A DNA stretch of 64,000 bases from positions 124,001 through 188,000 of the forward strand of contig NZ_JAUOSB010000001.1 of NCBI RefSeq assembly GCF_030548295.1, written 5' to 3'. Each line of letters starts with the position of its first letter. The first letter of the stretch is position 1. The DNA comes from Wenyingzhuangia sp. 2_MG-2023 (GTDB taxonomy: Bacteria; Bacteroidota; Bacteroidia; Flavobacteriales; Flavobacteriaceae). The notes below the pieces were generated by a model. That model ran no database searches. It had not been told where the DNA came from and worked only from the letters and a program-made list of their open reading frames with translations. A program made the translations under genes and the position numbers. Below are positions 9,066 through 18,247 of the stretch, piece by piece.

Positions 9066-9929
9066 ATGAAACTTCATTTATTAGACAGAGGCAACCTTAA
9101 CAATAGATCTTTTACAACCAAAGTGAACGATTATCCATATTTCTTAAAAATATGGCACTACCATCCTGAGCTAGAACTTGTCGTTATTTTAAAAAATGAA
9201 GGAACCTGTTTTGTGGGTGATAATATAGAAAAATTTGAGTCTGGGGACATTGTTCTACTGGGTAAAAACCTACCACACATGTGGTTAAATGAAGATGATT
9301 TTTTTAAAGCAGGAGTCAATCAATCCGCCATAGCAATACATTTCAAAGAAGATTACCTTGGAACAACTTTTTTTGAAACTCCTGAAATGGAACATATTTT
9401 AGCTCTTTTTAAAAAAGCTCGTTTTGGTTTAAAGTTTTTAGAAGTACCTAAAAAAACAATTAAAGAAATAAAATCTATGTTAAAGCTAGAAGGATACGAA
9501 AAAACAATTTCCTTTCTAAACATACTAAATAAATTAGCTAGGAGCAAACAAACAAAGTCGCTGACTAATGAAGGCTTTATCAATTCTTTTAAAACAACAC
9601 AAAATCAGACACAAGACAAAGTGTTGACTTATATATTTAAAAACTTCAACAGAGTAATTACGTTAACAGAAGTTGCTGAATTAGCACATATGAATCCTAC
9701 AGCATTTAGTCGTTATTTTAAACGAACAAATCGCAAAACGTTTTCAAGATATTTGGCTGAAGTTCGTATTGGATATGCTTGTAAATTACTTTTAGAAAAC
9801 AAACATAACATATCTTCCATCTGTTACAAATCAGGGTTTAATAATATATCAAACTTTAACAGACAATTTAAACTTATCATGAATTGTTCCCCCTCAACGT
9901 ACTCAAACAAACACACAAATAACCATTAA
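9066..9929 (+). CDS. AraC-family regulator with N-terminal cupin domain
   Basis: The protein has 287 residues. The N-terminal cupin/AraC-binding fold is visible in WHYHPELELVVIL and FESGDIVLLGKNLPHMW (residues about 30-80). The C-terminal double helix-turn-helix has LTEVAELAHMNPTAFSRYFK and ISSICYKSGFNNISNFNRQF. It lies between fucP and the lactate dehydrogenase gene on the same strand. Its effector is unknown; L-fucose, L-lactaldehyde or L-lactate are plausible. It is not closely alike to the AraC regulator at 4934-5836, so the two probably respond to different signals. Confidence 0.83.
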   Translation: MKLHLLDRGNLNNRSFTTKVNDYPYFLKIWHYHPELELVVILKNEGTCFVGDNIEKFESGDIVLLGKNLPHMWLNEDDFFKAGVNQSAIAIHFKEDYLGTTFFETPEMEHILALFKKARFGLKFLEVPKKTIKEIKSMLKLEGYEKTISFLNILNKLARSKQTKSLTNEGFINSFKTTQNQTQDKVLTYIFKNFNRVITLTEVAELAHMNPTAFSRYFKRTNRKTFSRYLAEVRIGYACKLLLENKHNISSICYKSGFNNISNFNRQFKLIMNCSPSTYSNKHTNNH

Positions 9930-10093
9930 GAATTAAAACCAAACTTAATAACTGATTTTAAACCAATTACACCTTATCTTAAATTTAACAACAAATGCAA
10001 TAATTGCTATTATTCTAAGTAAAATCAAGGATTAAAGCAAAAATAGTATCACAAATTATTAAATATTAAGAAGATTACCACTTCTATTCATTG

Positions 10094-10101
10094 TAAATTT
10101 G
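10094..10101 (+). promoter_or_regulatory. -7 box upstream of the lactate dehydrogenase gene
   Basis: TAAATTTG fits TAnnTTTG and leaves a leader of roughly 70 bases before the ATG at 10178. The 248-bp gap upstream of the gene shows no open frame. Confidence 0.5.
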
Positions 10102-10177
10102 GAGCAAATAGTTATGCATTATAAATGGACAACTTAATCAAAAACTACAAAATTATATTTTTTAAACTAAATAAAAT

Positions 10178-11326
10178 ATGGAATTAACAATTAATCCAAA
10201 ATATCCATCAGTAGATGATTTACGAAAAAGAGCGATGGTAAAAATGCCAAAGTTTGCTTTTGAGTATTTAGATGGAGGATGTAATGAAGACATCAATTTA
10301 GATAAAAACAGAACAGATATTCAGAAAATAGAATTGATGCCTCAATACTTGTCTAAGTTTGAAAAGTCAGAAATGAAAACAGAATTATTCGGACATACAT
10401 ATGATGCTCCTTTCGGAATTTCTCCTGTAGGATTACAGGGATTGATGTGGCCAAATTCACCAGAAATATTGGCTAAATCTGCAAAGAAACATAATGTTCC
10501 ATTTATATTAAGTACCGTTACCACTTCTAGTATAGAGCGTATTGCTGAAATTACAGAAGGTAAATCATGGTTTCAATTGTATCATCCTGCAGAAGAAGCT
10601 ATGAAACGTGACTTATTAGACAGAGCTGCTGCTGCGGGTACAGATGTATTGGTTATTTTGGCAGATGTTCCAACTTTTGGATATAGACCACGTGACGTAC
10701 GTAATGGACTAGCAATGCCTCCAAGCATGAGTGTGAAAAACATTATTGAAGTAATGAAAAAACCTGATTGGGCTTTGCAGACTTTGATACATGGACAACC
10801 TAGTTTTAAAACTTTAGAAAAATATATGCCTAAAGGATTAAATTTAAAGAAACTAGGAGAATTTATGGACATCACTTTTTCAGGTAGATTAAACGAAGAC
10901 AGAATTGCTTCAATTAGAGATCAGTGGAAAGGTAAATTAGTTATCAAAGGAGTTGTTAGCGAAGAAGATGCTCAGAAATCCATAGACTTAGGTGTTGATG
11001 GTATTATTGTTTCTAATCACGGAGGTCGTCAGTTAGATGCAGGTCAATCTTCTATTGTACCCATGACAAATTTGGCTCAAAAATTTGGAGATCAAATAAA
11101 AATCATGGTAGACTCAGGTTTACGTGGAGGTCCAGATATTGCAAGAGCAATGGCTAGTGGAGCTGAATTTACTTTTATGGGAAGAAGCTTTATGTACGGA
11201 GTTGGAGCTTTAGGTAATGAAGGAGGAGACCATACAATCTCTTTAATGAAAAGAGAGTTGTTACAGGTTATGGAGCAAATTTGTTGCCAAGAAACAGGTT
11301 CTTTCAAACCACATTTAATTAAATAA
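10178..11326 (+). CDS. lldD: FMN-dependent alpha-hydroxy acid dehydrogenase, probable L-lactate dehydrogenase
   Basis: This 382-residue enzyme of the LldD/glycolate oxidase family oxidises 2-hydroxy acids with FMN. The signature ISNHGGRQLD-type segment (SNHGGRQLDAG, near residue 278) holds the catalytic histidine and arginine. MVDSGLRGGPDIARAM and GAEFTFMGRSFMYG form the phosphate-binding end. Placed after aldA, fucP and an AraC regulator, it most likely converts the L-lactate made from L-lactaldehyde to pyruvate, passing electrons to the quinone pool. This closes the fucose route. Glycolate or another hydroxy acid remains possible on family grounds. Confidence 0.85.
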   Translation: MELTINPKYPSVDDLRKRAMVKMPKFAFEYLDGGCNEDINLDKNRTDIQKIELMPQYLSKFEKSEMKTELFGHTYDAPFGISPVGLQGLMWPNSPEILAKSAKKHNVPFILSTVTTSSIERIAEITEGKSWFQLYHPAEEAMKRDLLDRAAAAGTDVLVILADVPTFGYRPRDVRNGLAMPPSMSVKNIIEVMKKPDWALQTLIHGQPSFKTLEKYMPKGLNLKKLGEFMDITFSGRLNEDRIASIRDQWKGKLVIKGVVSEEDAQKSIDLGVDGIIVSNHGGRQLDAGQSSIVPMTNLAQKFGDQIKIMVDSGLRGGPDIARAMASGAEFTFMGRSFMYGVGALGNEGGDHTISLMKRELLQVMEQICCQETGSFKPHLIK

Positions 11327-11350
11327 TTGATACATACCCCTACCCTAGTT

Positions 11351-11386
11351 AAAAAGGCCAAACACAATATTGTGTTTGGCCTTTTT
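11351..11386. terminator. Bidirectional terminator between lldD and the mutarotase gene
   Basis: The 36-bp segment is a perfect palindrome: AAAAAGGCCAAACACAAT followed by its reverse complement. It has A-runs and T-runs on both ends and lies between convergent genes, so it can terminate both transcripts. Confidence 0.88.
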
Positions 11387-11392
11387 CTTATT

Positions 11393-11737
11393 TTATACTA
11401 ATTGAAATACTTTTTCCATTTCAATCCACTTTTCTCCGTTCTTAGCCCAAGGCAAACCTTGTTGGTATTTCCACATCAATTGTTCCCATTCTTGCACTTT
11501 AGGATTGTTAGCATCCATTTCTGCTTTTTTATTCGGATCAAAAGTTTCATCACATTCCATAATCATAAACATTCTGTTTCCAGACAAATAGATTTGCATG
11601 TCTACAATTCCAGCATCTTTAATACTTGCCGTAATTTCCGGCCAAGCATTTCCTGCTGCATGATATTCTTTATATTCTGCTATTAACTTGTCATCATCTT
11701 TCAAATCACAAGTCAAACAATATCTTTTTATACGCAT
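11393..11737 (-). CDS. RhaM-family sugar mutarotase (L-rhamnose/L-fucose type)
   Basis: A small cytoplasmic protein (114 residues) of the L-rhamnose mutarotase family. It starts MRIKRYCLTCDLKDD and contains YHAAGNAWPEI, with a candidate catalytic histidine, plus the conserved C-terminal WEQLMWKYQQGLPWA. It is the last gene of the operon, 8 bp after the permease. Here it probably equilibrates the anomers of imported L-galactose or L-fucose, because the downstream dehydrogenase acts on a ring form. Rhamnose use is not supported, since rhamnose isomerase is absent from the window. Confidence 0.8.
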   Translation of the reverse strand: MRIKRYCLTCDLKDDDKLIAEYKEYHAAGNAWPEITASIKDAGIVDMQIYLSGNRMFMIMECDETFDPNKKAEMDANNPKVQEWEQLMWKYQQGLPWAKNGEKWIEMEKVFQLV

Positions 11738-11745
11738 CTTTCCTT

Positions 11746-13083
11746 TTAATTTTTAGATTTTTTATAAGTTACCATTCCATATCTAGCAACAACAATCAAA
11801 CAGATTAATGGTAAAACGAAAGAGATATTAACTTCAGGAATATATCCTAAAATTTTCATATCAGAGAACCCTGGTCCTCCCCAGTCTAAAATACTTCCTT
11901 GCAAAACAGGCATTAAAGCTCCACCTACAATAGCCATCACCAAACCAGCAGAACCAATTTTAGCTTCATCCCCCATATCTTTTAATGCGATTCCGTAAAT
12001 AGTTGGGAACATAATCGACATAAATAAAGAGACTCCTACCAAAGAATATAATCCCAAAGTTCCTGGAAGCAAAATTGCTCCAGAACAAGCCAACACACCA
12101 CCTATACCAAACATCATTAATACTTTAGAAGGATTCATTGTCTTCATTAATCCAGTTCCAATCCATCTACCAGATAAAAAGATAACCATGGCCGCTACGT
12201 TAAACCAAGTAGCTGTTAACGCTTCACTTTCTGTTAAACTCTCATTGATGTTATCTACATATTGAAAAATATAGGTCCAACACATAATTTGAGCTCCTAC
12301 ATAAAATGCCTGAGCAATAACCCCCTGAACGTAATTATTATTTGCAAATAATATTTTAAAAGATTCCGATAAACTCATTTTATCTTCTTCTGCAGTTTTA
12401 GGAATTTTTGTAAAAATAATTAGAACCGTAATGGCTACAACCACCAATCCTAAAACAATATAAGGAACACTAATCACACCCAAATCATTTTCTCTTACTA
12501 TTGCTTTAGCAGATTCAGATAGGGTATCATAAACTAATTCTCCTGCTTCATTTTTATCATCAGATCTTAATGCAGAAATTACAAACTGTTGCGCAACAAT
12601 CATTCCCATTAAAGAGCCAATTGGGTTAAAAGCTTGTGCTAAATTTAAACGTTGCGTGGCTGTTTCTTTATCCCCTAAAGCTAAAATTAAAGGATTAGAA
12701 GTAGTTTCTAAAAAGGCCAAACCACAAGTAATAATCCATAAAGACACCAAGAAATAATTGAACTCTTGAAAAGCGGCCGCAGGATAAAATAAAAAAGCTC
12801 CAATTGCATACAAAGCCAATCCTAAAAGAATTCCAGATTTATAACTAAATTTTCTAATGAACAAAGCAGCTGGCAATGCCATAAAAAAGTAACCAAAATA
12901 AAATGCGAATTGTACTAATGATGCTTGCATGTTAGACAATTCTGGCATTACTTTTTTAAATGCAGAAACCATTGGATTGGTTAAATCATTTGCAATACCC
13001 CATAATGCAAATAAGGATGTGATAATAATAAAAGGAAATAGCAATTCCTTGCTTACTACCGGTTTTTTAACTGTGTTGTTCAT
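11746..13083 (-). CDS. Second FucP-type permease (MFS), probable L-galactose/L-fucose importer
   Basis: A 445-residue inner-membrane permease of the FucP group. It carries SLFALWGIANDLTNPM, LAFLETTSNPLIL and RLNLAQAFNPIGSLMG, closely parallel to the protein at 7649-8950. The start is placed at the ATG at 13083; the longer frame would need a TTG. It shares the operon with L-galactose enzymes, so L-galactose is the likely cargo, although FucP-type carriers can take both L-fucose and L-galactose. Its leader holds the 21-bp-spaced direct repeat found upstream of the polysaccharide genes, which suggests an extra promoter inside the operon. Confidence 0.85.
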   Translation of the reverse strand: MNNTVKKPVVSKELLFPFIIITSLFALWGIANDLTNPMVSAFKKVMPELSNMQASLVQFAFYFGYFFMALPAALFIRKFSYKSGILLGLALYAIGAFLFYPAAAFQEFNYFLVSLWIITCGLAFLETTSNPLILALGDKETATQRLNLAQAFNPIGSLMGMIVAQQFVISALRSDDKNEAGELVYDTLSESAKAIVRENDLGVISVPYIVLGLVVVAITVLIIFTKIPKTAEEDKMSLSESFKILFANNNYVQGVIAQAFYVGAQIMCWTYIFQYVDNINESLTESEALTATWFNVAAMVIFLSGRWIGTGLMKTMNPSKVLMMFGIGGVLACSGAILLPGTLGLYSLVGVSLFMSIMFPTIYGIALKDMGDEAKIGSAGLVMAIVGGALMPVLQGSILDWGGPGFSDMKILGYIPEVNISFVLPLICLIVVARYGMVTYKKSKN

Positions 13084-13141
13084 TCTTTTGTTAATTTTAA
13101 TCAATTACGAATTACTGACAATATCCGTTATCTTGTGAAAT

Positions 13142-13173
13142 CATATGTCTTTGAAAGTATTACATATGTCTTT
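13142..13173 (-). promoter_or_regulatory. 21-bp-spaced direct repeat upstream of the permease-mutarotase pair (site 1)
   Basis: CATATGTCTTT occurs at 13142-13152 and again, identical, at 13163-13173. The start-to-start distance is exactly 21 bp. No good -7 box is seen at the distance found in most other sites. It is the only one of the nine sites outside the polysaccharide locus proper and lies between two genes of one operon. Confidence 0.6.
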
Positions 13174-13214
13174 TTAGTACTTTATCTTCATAAACTACTA
13201 TTGATTCACTTAGA

Positions 13215-14165
13215 TCAACCTTTAATCTTTTCAATCACTGTAGTAATTTCATTAAAAATTGACTCTTCTAACTTTCCTTCTTCCCAAGCATTTAACAAAT
13301 CTATCATTTGTTCTTTTTTACTAGGTCCTACTACAACCCTATCAGCTTCTTTAGTAGAGAACACATATCTTAATGCCAATCTTGATAATGGAATATCGTG
13401 CTTTGTAGCAATCTTATTTATTTCAAGCGCTGTATCTACATCTAAATTAGTCACCCATTCGTTGTTTGGTCTTTCTTCATTGTATTGATCCAGTCGTCTA
13501 CCTAACAATCCCATGTGTAGTGCAGATGCAGCGTAGTATGCTATATTTTCTTTTTGAATTTGAGGAATGTCTCTTTCAAAACCAGATAAATTACAAGCAT
13601 CCATTTTTAAGAATCCAGAAAGCACATCAAAATTATCTTTGACCATATGTGGATAAAATGGCTCTGTTGGATTCCCTCCAATTCCTAACATACCTACTAC
13701 TCCTTCTTTTTTTAAACCATTCAAACAATCCATAATCTCATCCATTCTTTCTACAGGCACCAAATGTGGTTCGTGTAAAAACAACAAATCAATTTTATCC
13801 ACTCCAATTACCTCTAAACTTTCGTAAACGCTTTTTCGCATGGTTTCTGTTGAATAATCTACAACACAATCATCAGCTCTATCTGCTTTTAAACGTCCTA
13901 CTTTGGTACTTATAAATGGTTTTTCTCCAGTCCATTCTTTTAAAGTTTTCCCTAAAAACTCTTGAGATCTATTGTAAGAAGGTGCAGTATCAAAAACACG
14001 AACTCCGTTTTCTAAAGCATAAGTTAATGTTTCCACAGCATCTTTTTCTGCGATAGGTCTCCAAACACCTCCTAACCCAGAACAACCACAAACTAATCTA
14101 CTTTGGTTGTTAAAAAATTCACTTTTTGTATAATCTCCTTTTATGTAAGTTGGTTTTGTTTTCAT
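13215..14165 (-). CDS. Aldo/keto reductase, probable L-galactose (L-fucose) 1-dehydrogenase
   Basis: The protein has 316 residues and an aldo/keto reductase barrel. The catalytic tetrad is visible: Asp and Tyr in VFDTAPSYNRS (near residue 58), Lys in ISTKVGRL (near 87) and His in DLLFLHEPH (near 128). Members of this branch oxidise the anomeric carbon of L-fucose or L-galactose with NAD(P) to give the aldonolactone. The next gene is a lactonase of the matching family. Because no fuconate dehydratase is present and altronate enzymes are, L-galactose is the more likely physiological substrate. It lies 11 bp after the lactonase stop codon. Confidence 0.8.
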   Translation of the reverse strand: MKTKPTYIKGDYTKSEFFNNQSRLVCGCSGLGGVWRPIAEKDAVETLTYALENGVRVFDTAPSYNRSQEFLGKTLKEWTGEKPFISTKVGRLKADRADDCVVDYSTETMRKSVYESLEVIGVDKIDLLFLHEPHLVPVERMDEIMDCLNGLKKEGVVGMLGIGGNPTEPFYPHMVKDNFDVLSGFLKMDACNLSGFERDIPQIQKENIAYYAASALHMGLLGRRLDQYNEERPNNEWVTNLDVDTALEINKIATKHDIPLSRLALRYVFSTKEADRVVVGPSKKEQMIDLLNAWEEGKLEESIFNEITTVIEKIKG

Positions 14166-14176
14166 TTTTTATTCTT

Positions 14177-15004
14177 TTATAAATTGTAAAACTTTACAGC
14201 ATTTGATCCCATTATAGATTCTTGTTCATCTATGGTTAATGGAGCTATAAAATCGGTTGTTATTTTTCTTACTTTTTCATAATTACCGGCTACTAAACAT
14301 ACAGGCCAATCAGATCCAAATAAAATTCTATCAGCTCCAAAAACATTTAAAACCAATTGCATATAAGGCACCAATTCATGATAAGACCAAGTTTTGTAAT
14401 CTGCTTCAGTAATCATTCCAGACAGTTTACAATACACATTAGAGTAACTTGCTATTTCTTTCATTAGCAATGCCCAACCGTCATAAAAACCATCTTTAAT
14501 GTAGGGTTTTGCTATATGATCTATGACAAATTTGATGTTTGGAAACTTTTTCACAAACTCTAACACCGACCCTAATTGATGTGGAAACACCAAAATATCG
14601 TAGGTAAAATTGTATTGTTCTAGCTTAGCAATTCCGTTTAAAAAATCAGGTCTTAACAAAAAGTTAGGATCTGATTCTCCTTGAACTACATGACGAAATC
14701 CCTTTATCTTTTCAAACTGACTGTAGTGTTTCAAAACTTCATCAATATCAGCTCCTCTAAAATCTACCCAACCAACAATTCCTTTGATAAAATCGTTTTT
14801 AGTAGCTAAATCTAATAAGAAATCTGTTTCTGCCAATGTTTGGTCTGCTTGTACAGCTACACAGCCATCAATGTTGTTTTGTTGATAAACACTTTTTAAA
14901 TCTGAGGGCATAAAATCCTTTCGAATTACTGCCATCTCATCGTCTATCCAACTATGTTTTACGGGTTCGTATTTCCAAAAATGTTGATGTGAATCTATAT
15001 TCAT
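14177..15004 (-). CDS. Amidohydrolase-family lactonase, probable L-galactono-/L-fucono-lactonase
   Basis: The protein has 275 residues and belongs to the COG3618 branch of the amidohydrolases, which contains L-fuconolactonase and related sugar lactonases. It starts with the metal-binding MNIDSHQHFWKYEP. Later conserved sites are FVIDHIAKP and the catalytic aspartate in ILFGSDWPVC (near residue 230). It would open the lactone made by the adjacent aldose dehydrogenase to give L-galactonate, with L-fuconate as the alternative. It lies 10 bp after the tagaturonate reductase stop codon. Confidence 0.8.
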   Translation of the reverse strand: MNIDSHQHFWKYEPVKHSWIDDEMAVIRKDFMPSDLKSVYQQNNIDGCVAVQADQTLAETDFLLDLATKNDFIKGIVGWVDFRGADIDEVLKHYSQFEKIKGFRHVVQGESDPNFLLRPDFLNGIAKLEQYNFTYDILVFPHQLGSVLEFVKKFPNIKFVIDHIAKPYIKDGFYDGWALLMKEIASYSNVYCKLSGMITEADYKTWSYHELVPYMQLVLNVFGADRILFGSDWPVCLVAGNYEKVRKITTDFIAPLTIDEQESIMGSNAVKFYNL

Positions 15005-15014
15005 AACTACGTTT

Positions 15015-16466
15015 TTATAAGTTTTCCAGGCAATATTTCACCCCTTTATTTTCTACTTCTTGGATTCTTTCTGTTACAAAATCTACCAATCCGTTGTAGA
15101 TAGACAAATCATCTCCTACTATGTTTTTGTTTGCTAAAGTATGTGCTACCAAATCTTTTAATGTTTGATTTCCCTTATCTACTTTATCCCATTCCGTTTT
15201 AAAGAATTCCAATGCTACTGCATCATCATTTACAGCAATGGTTTCATTGTCAAAGCTTCCTTTGTAAAAACGAATCATACAAGCTAAAGAGAAAGCAATA
15301 CGTTTGGGAAAAGTTCCATTTAAAGTGGTGTATTCTCTAAAAGCAGGTAACAATCTGGCCTGAAATTTAGAGGTACTATTTAGAGATATTGCTAATAAAA
15401 AGTGCTTTAATGTTGGATTCTTAAAACGATCTATCACCGCATTGACAAACGCATCTACTTCACTTTCAGAAAAATTAGTCAACGTTGGTTTTATTTCTGA
15501 TGACAATACTTGCAATACATGATTGCTAACCAAAGCATCATCCATACTTTCTTTTACGGTTCTTAATCCTGATAAATATCCTACAGGAACCAATGAAGTA
15601 TGAGCTCCATTTAGAACTCTAACTTTCATCTCTCTATAATCAGACAAATCATCTACAAACTGAACGTTCAAATCTGTTTTGGCAAACGGCAATTCTTCTT
15701 GCACCAAAGCAGGCCCTTTAATTACCCAACTATGATAATCTTCACCTGCGACCAACAAATCATCATTAAAACCAATTTGCTCAGTAATAGCAGCTTTTCT
15801 AGCTTCTGGAAACCCAGATACAATTCTATCTACCAACGTGCTGCAAAAGTAATTATGATCTACAATCCATGCTGCAAACTCTTGACCTAAATCCCAAAGT
15901 TTTATGTATTCTAAAATAGTTTTTTGTAATTCTACACCATTATTTTCTATCAACTCACAAGGCAATAAAACACACCCCTTGTCTGCTGCTCCATTAAAAT
16001 GAGTAAATCTATGGTGCAGCCATAAGGTTAATTTTGCAGGGAATTCATGCGGAGGACAATCTGTTTGTTTATCTGTATTAGAAAATTTGATTCCCGCTTC
16101 GGTAGTATTAGACACTACAAAACGCATTTCCGGCTCTTCTGCCAAAGCCAAATATTCCGTCCATTGTGTATAAGGTTGAATAACTTTACTTACAGATTCT
16201 ACCAAAGTAACTTCTGAAACCAACTTTCCATTTCTAACTCCATCTAAAGCTACATGAAACAAGCCTTCTTGCTCTCTTAACTCTGTATAATCACCTCTTT
16301 TTGTAGGTTTTACTACAGCAACACTACCATTAAAATCTGTTGATTTGTTCAATACATCAAACATCCAATCACAAAAGGCTCTTAAAAAATTACCTCCTCC
16401 AAATTGCATTACTTTTACAGGATATTTGACTGGTTTATTAGCTGTTGTTCTATTTAATGAATTCAT
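15015..16466 (-). CDS. uxaB: Tagaturonate reductase (altronate oxidoreductase)
   Basis: This cytoplasmic NAD-dependent reductase of the mannitol dehydrogenase superfamily has 483 residues from the ATG at 16466; a longer frame would start with GTG. The Rossmann start VMQFGGGNFLRAFCDWMF is typical of UxaB. The C-terminal domain carries the catalytic segment RVLNGAHTSLVPVGYLSG with conserved asparagine and histidine. It reduces D-tagaturonate to D-altronate. In the classical galacturonate route tagaturonate comes from UxaC. No uxaC is present here, and a dehydrogenase that can make tagaturonate from L-galactonate begins the operon. Confidence 0.88.
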   Translation of the reverse strand: MNSLNRTTANKPVKYPVKVMQFGGGNFLRAFCDWMFDVLNKSTDFNGSVAVVKPTKRGDYTELREQEGLFHVALDGVRNGKLVSEVTLVESVSKVIQPYTQWTEYLALAEEPEMRFVVSNTTEAGIKFSNTDKQTDCPPHEFPAKLTLWLHHRFTHFNGAADKGCVLLPCELIENNGVELQKTILEYIKLWDLGQEFAAWIVDHNYFCSTLVDRIVSGFPEARKAAITEQIGFNDDLLVAGEDYHSWVIKGPALVQEELPFAKTDLNVQFVDDLSDYREMKVRVLNGAHTSLVPVGYLSGLRTVKESMDDALVSNHVLQVLSSEIKPTLTNFSESEVDAFVNAVIDRFKNPTLKHFLLAISLNSTSKFQARLLPAFREYTTLNGTFPKRIAFSLACMIRFYKGSFDNETIAVNDDAVALEFFKTEWDKVDKGNQTLKDLVAHTLANKNIVGDDLSIYNGLVDFVTERIQEVENKGVKYCLENL

Positions 16467-16590
16467 TTTTTTACTAAAATTGAGTAATGAGTACACTTCA
16501 CAAAAGTTTGTCTCATTATTTTTAACATAATTAATTAACTATCCATTCTAATACTGAGTCATCGTATGCCAATAACTCAGTATATTATAT

Positions 16591-18243
16591 TTACAGAGAC
16601 ACTCCTCTTTTCCAAGGAATAAAATCATTATTTCCGTGCAATACAGCTTTTGATGGAGTTTCACCACTAGCCACTCTAATTACGTGATCTAATATTTTTT
16701 CTCCCATGGTTTGAATAGTATCCTCTCCTGTAATAACCGTTCCTGCATTGATATCGATAATATCGACCATGCGTTCATATAAATTGGTGTTGCTAGACAT
16801 TTTTAATACGGGTGCTACAGGATTTCCTGTTGGAGTTCCCAACCCTGTAGTAAACACAACAATGTTACATCCAGAACCTACCAAACCTGTAGTAGACTCT
16901 ACATCATTCCCTGGTGTACATAACAAATTCAACCCTGGTTTGGTCACCTGTTCTGTATAATCTAAAACTTCAACCACTGGAGAAGTACCTCCTTTTTTAG
17001 CTGCTCCTGCAGATTTCATAGCATCTGTAATCAAACCATCTTTTATGTTACCTGGAGAAGGATTGTTTTCAAATCCAGACCCCACAGCAACTGCTGCTGC
17101 TGAATAAGCTCTCATAATATTGTAGAACTTTTTAGCATCGTGCTCTGTCACACACCTATTGATGATTTCTTGCTCAACTCCATTTAATTCAGGAAATTCT
17201 GATAATACTGGACTACCCCCCAAGGCTACCAATAAATCTGATGCATATCCTAAAGCAGGATTTGCAGAAATACCAGAAAATCCATCAGAGCCTCCACATT
17301 CTAAACCAAGAACCAACTTACTTAATGGTGCCGGTTGACGAGTTAGTTTGTTTGCCTCTGCCAAGCCTATAAATGTATGTTTTACGGCTTCTTCTATCAA
17401 AGCACGTTCACTAGCACTTTGCTGTTGTTCTAAATAATGAACTGGTTTGTCATTATTAGGGGCAATAGCATTGATAGCGTTTTGCAACATTTCTATTTGT
17501 GCATTCTGACATCCTAAACTAAACACAGTAGCACCTGCTACATTTGGATTGGAAATATAACCCGCTAATAATTTACACAAAGTTTCAGAATCTTGACGAA
17601 TACCTCCACAACCACCATCGTGCTTTAAGAACTTAATTCCATCTACATTTGGAAAGATTCTGTTTTTAGACATTTCTTCTTTAGTAGTAATGATGGGTGT
17701 ATTGAAAATTTCATCAGTACTCGCTCCAGATTTGTATTGTTGGATTAAAGCATCTGTATCTACTGCAAAATCTTTTTTGGTTTCGTATCCTAACTTTTCT
17801 GACAAAGCTCCTTCTAAAACATCAATATTTCTGTTTTCGCAAAACGTTAAAGGAATTACCAACCAATAGTTAGCAGTTCCAACTTTTCCGTCTTTTCTAT
17901 GAAAACCGTCAAAGGTTCTTCCTTCAAAATTAGAAATATCTGGAGCCGTCCAGGTAAATTTCTCTGCACTTTCTTTGTATGCTGCCGATGCGTGTTTTAC
18001 GTTTTCAATAGTAATTGCGCATCCCGCTGGAATTGGTAATACTGCTTTTCCTATCAATACTCCGTACATAAAAATTTCATCTCCAATAACGAAATCGTAC
18101 AAAGAAAATTTGTGTTTTTGTTTGATGTCTTCTTTCAACATCAAACTCTCTCCTGCTACTTCTACAAAAGTGTCTTTTGCCAATGCTTGAATGGCAACAA
18201 TTACATTATCTTTTGGATCTATTTGTGCGTACTGAGTTGACAT
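16591..18243 (-). CDS. uxaA: Altronate dehydratase
   Basis: The protein has 550 residues and the two-part build of full-length UxaA. An N-terminal SAF-like domain (residues about 1-100) is joined to the catalytic domain. Catalytic-domain features include GFHRKDGKVGTANYW, KHDGGCGGIRQDSETLC, LGLECGGSDGFSGI and VVFTTGLGTPTGNPVAPV, with conserved cysteines consistent with metal binding. It dehydrates D-altronate to 2-keto-3-deoxy-D-gluconate. It lies 4 bp after the aldolase gene, so the two are translated from one message. A 124-bp gap separates it from uxaB. Confidence 0.9.
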   Translation of the reverse strand: MSTQYAQIDPKDNVIVAIQALAKDTFVEVAGESLMLKEDIKQKHKFSLYDFVIGDEIFMYGVLIGKAVLPIPAGCAITIENVKHASAAYKESAEKFTWTAPDISNFEGRTFDGFHRKDGKVGTANYWLVIPLTFCENRNIDVLEGALSEKLGYETKKDFAVDTDALIQQYKSGASTDEIFNTPIITTKEEMSKNRIFPNVDGIKFLKHDGGCGGIRQDSETLCKLLAGYISNPNVAGATVFSLGCQNAQIEMLQNAINAIAPNNDKPVHYLEQQQSASERALIEEAVKHTFIGLAEANKLTRQPAPLSKLVLGLECGGSDGFSGISANPALGYASDLLVALGGSPVLSEFPELNGVEQEIINRCVTEHDAKKFYNIMRAYSAAAVAVGSGFENNPSPGNIKDGLITDAMKSAGAAKKGGTSPVVEVLDYTEQVTKPGLNLLCTPGNDVESTTGLVGSGCNIVVFTTGLGTPTGNPVAPVLKMSSNTNLYERMVDIIDINAGTVITGEDTIQTMGEKILDHVIRVASGETPSKAVLHGNNDFIPWKRGVSL

Positions 18244-18247
18244 ATAT

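Noticed and set aside
11746-13104. Longer start (TTG at 13104) for the second permease
   Set aside because: The ATG at 13083 gives the usual FucP-type beginning; the extra seven residues have no support.
15015-18243. Reading the uxaA/uxaB genes as a galacturonate pathway
   Set aside because: No uronate isomerase (uxaC) is present and the operon also holds an aldose dehydrogenase, a lactonase and a polyol-type dehydrogenase that are unnecessary for galacturonate; kept as a secondary possibility because of the nearby GH28.
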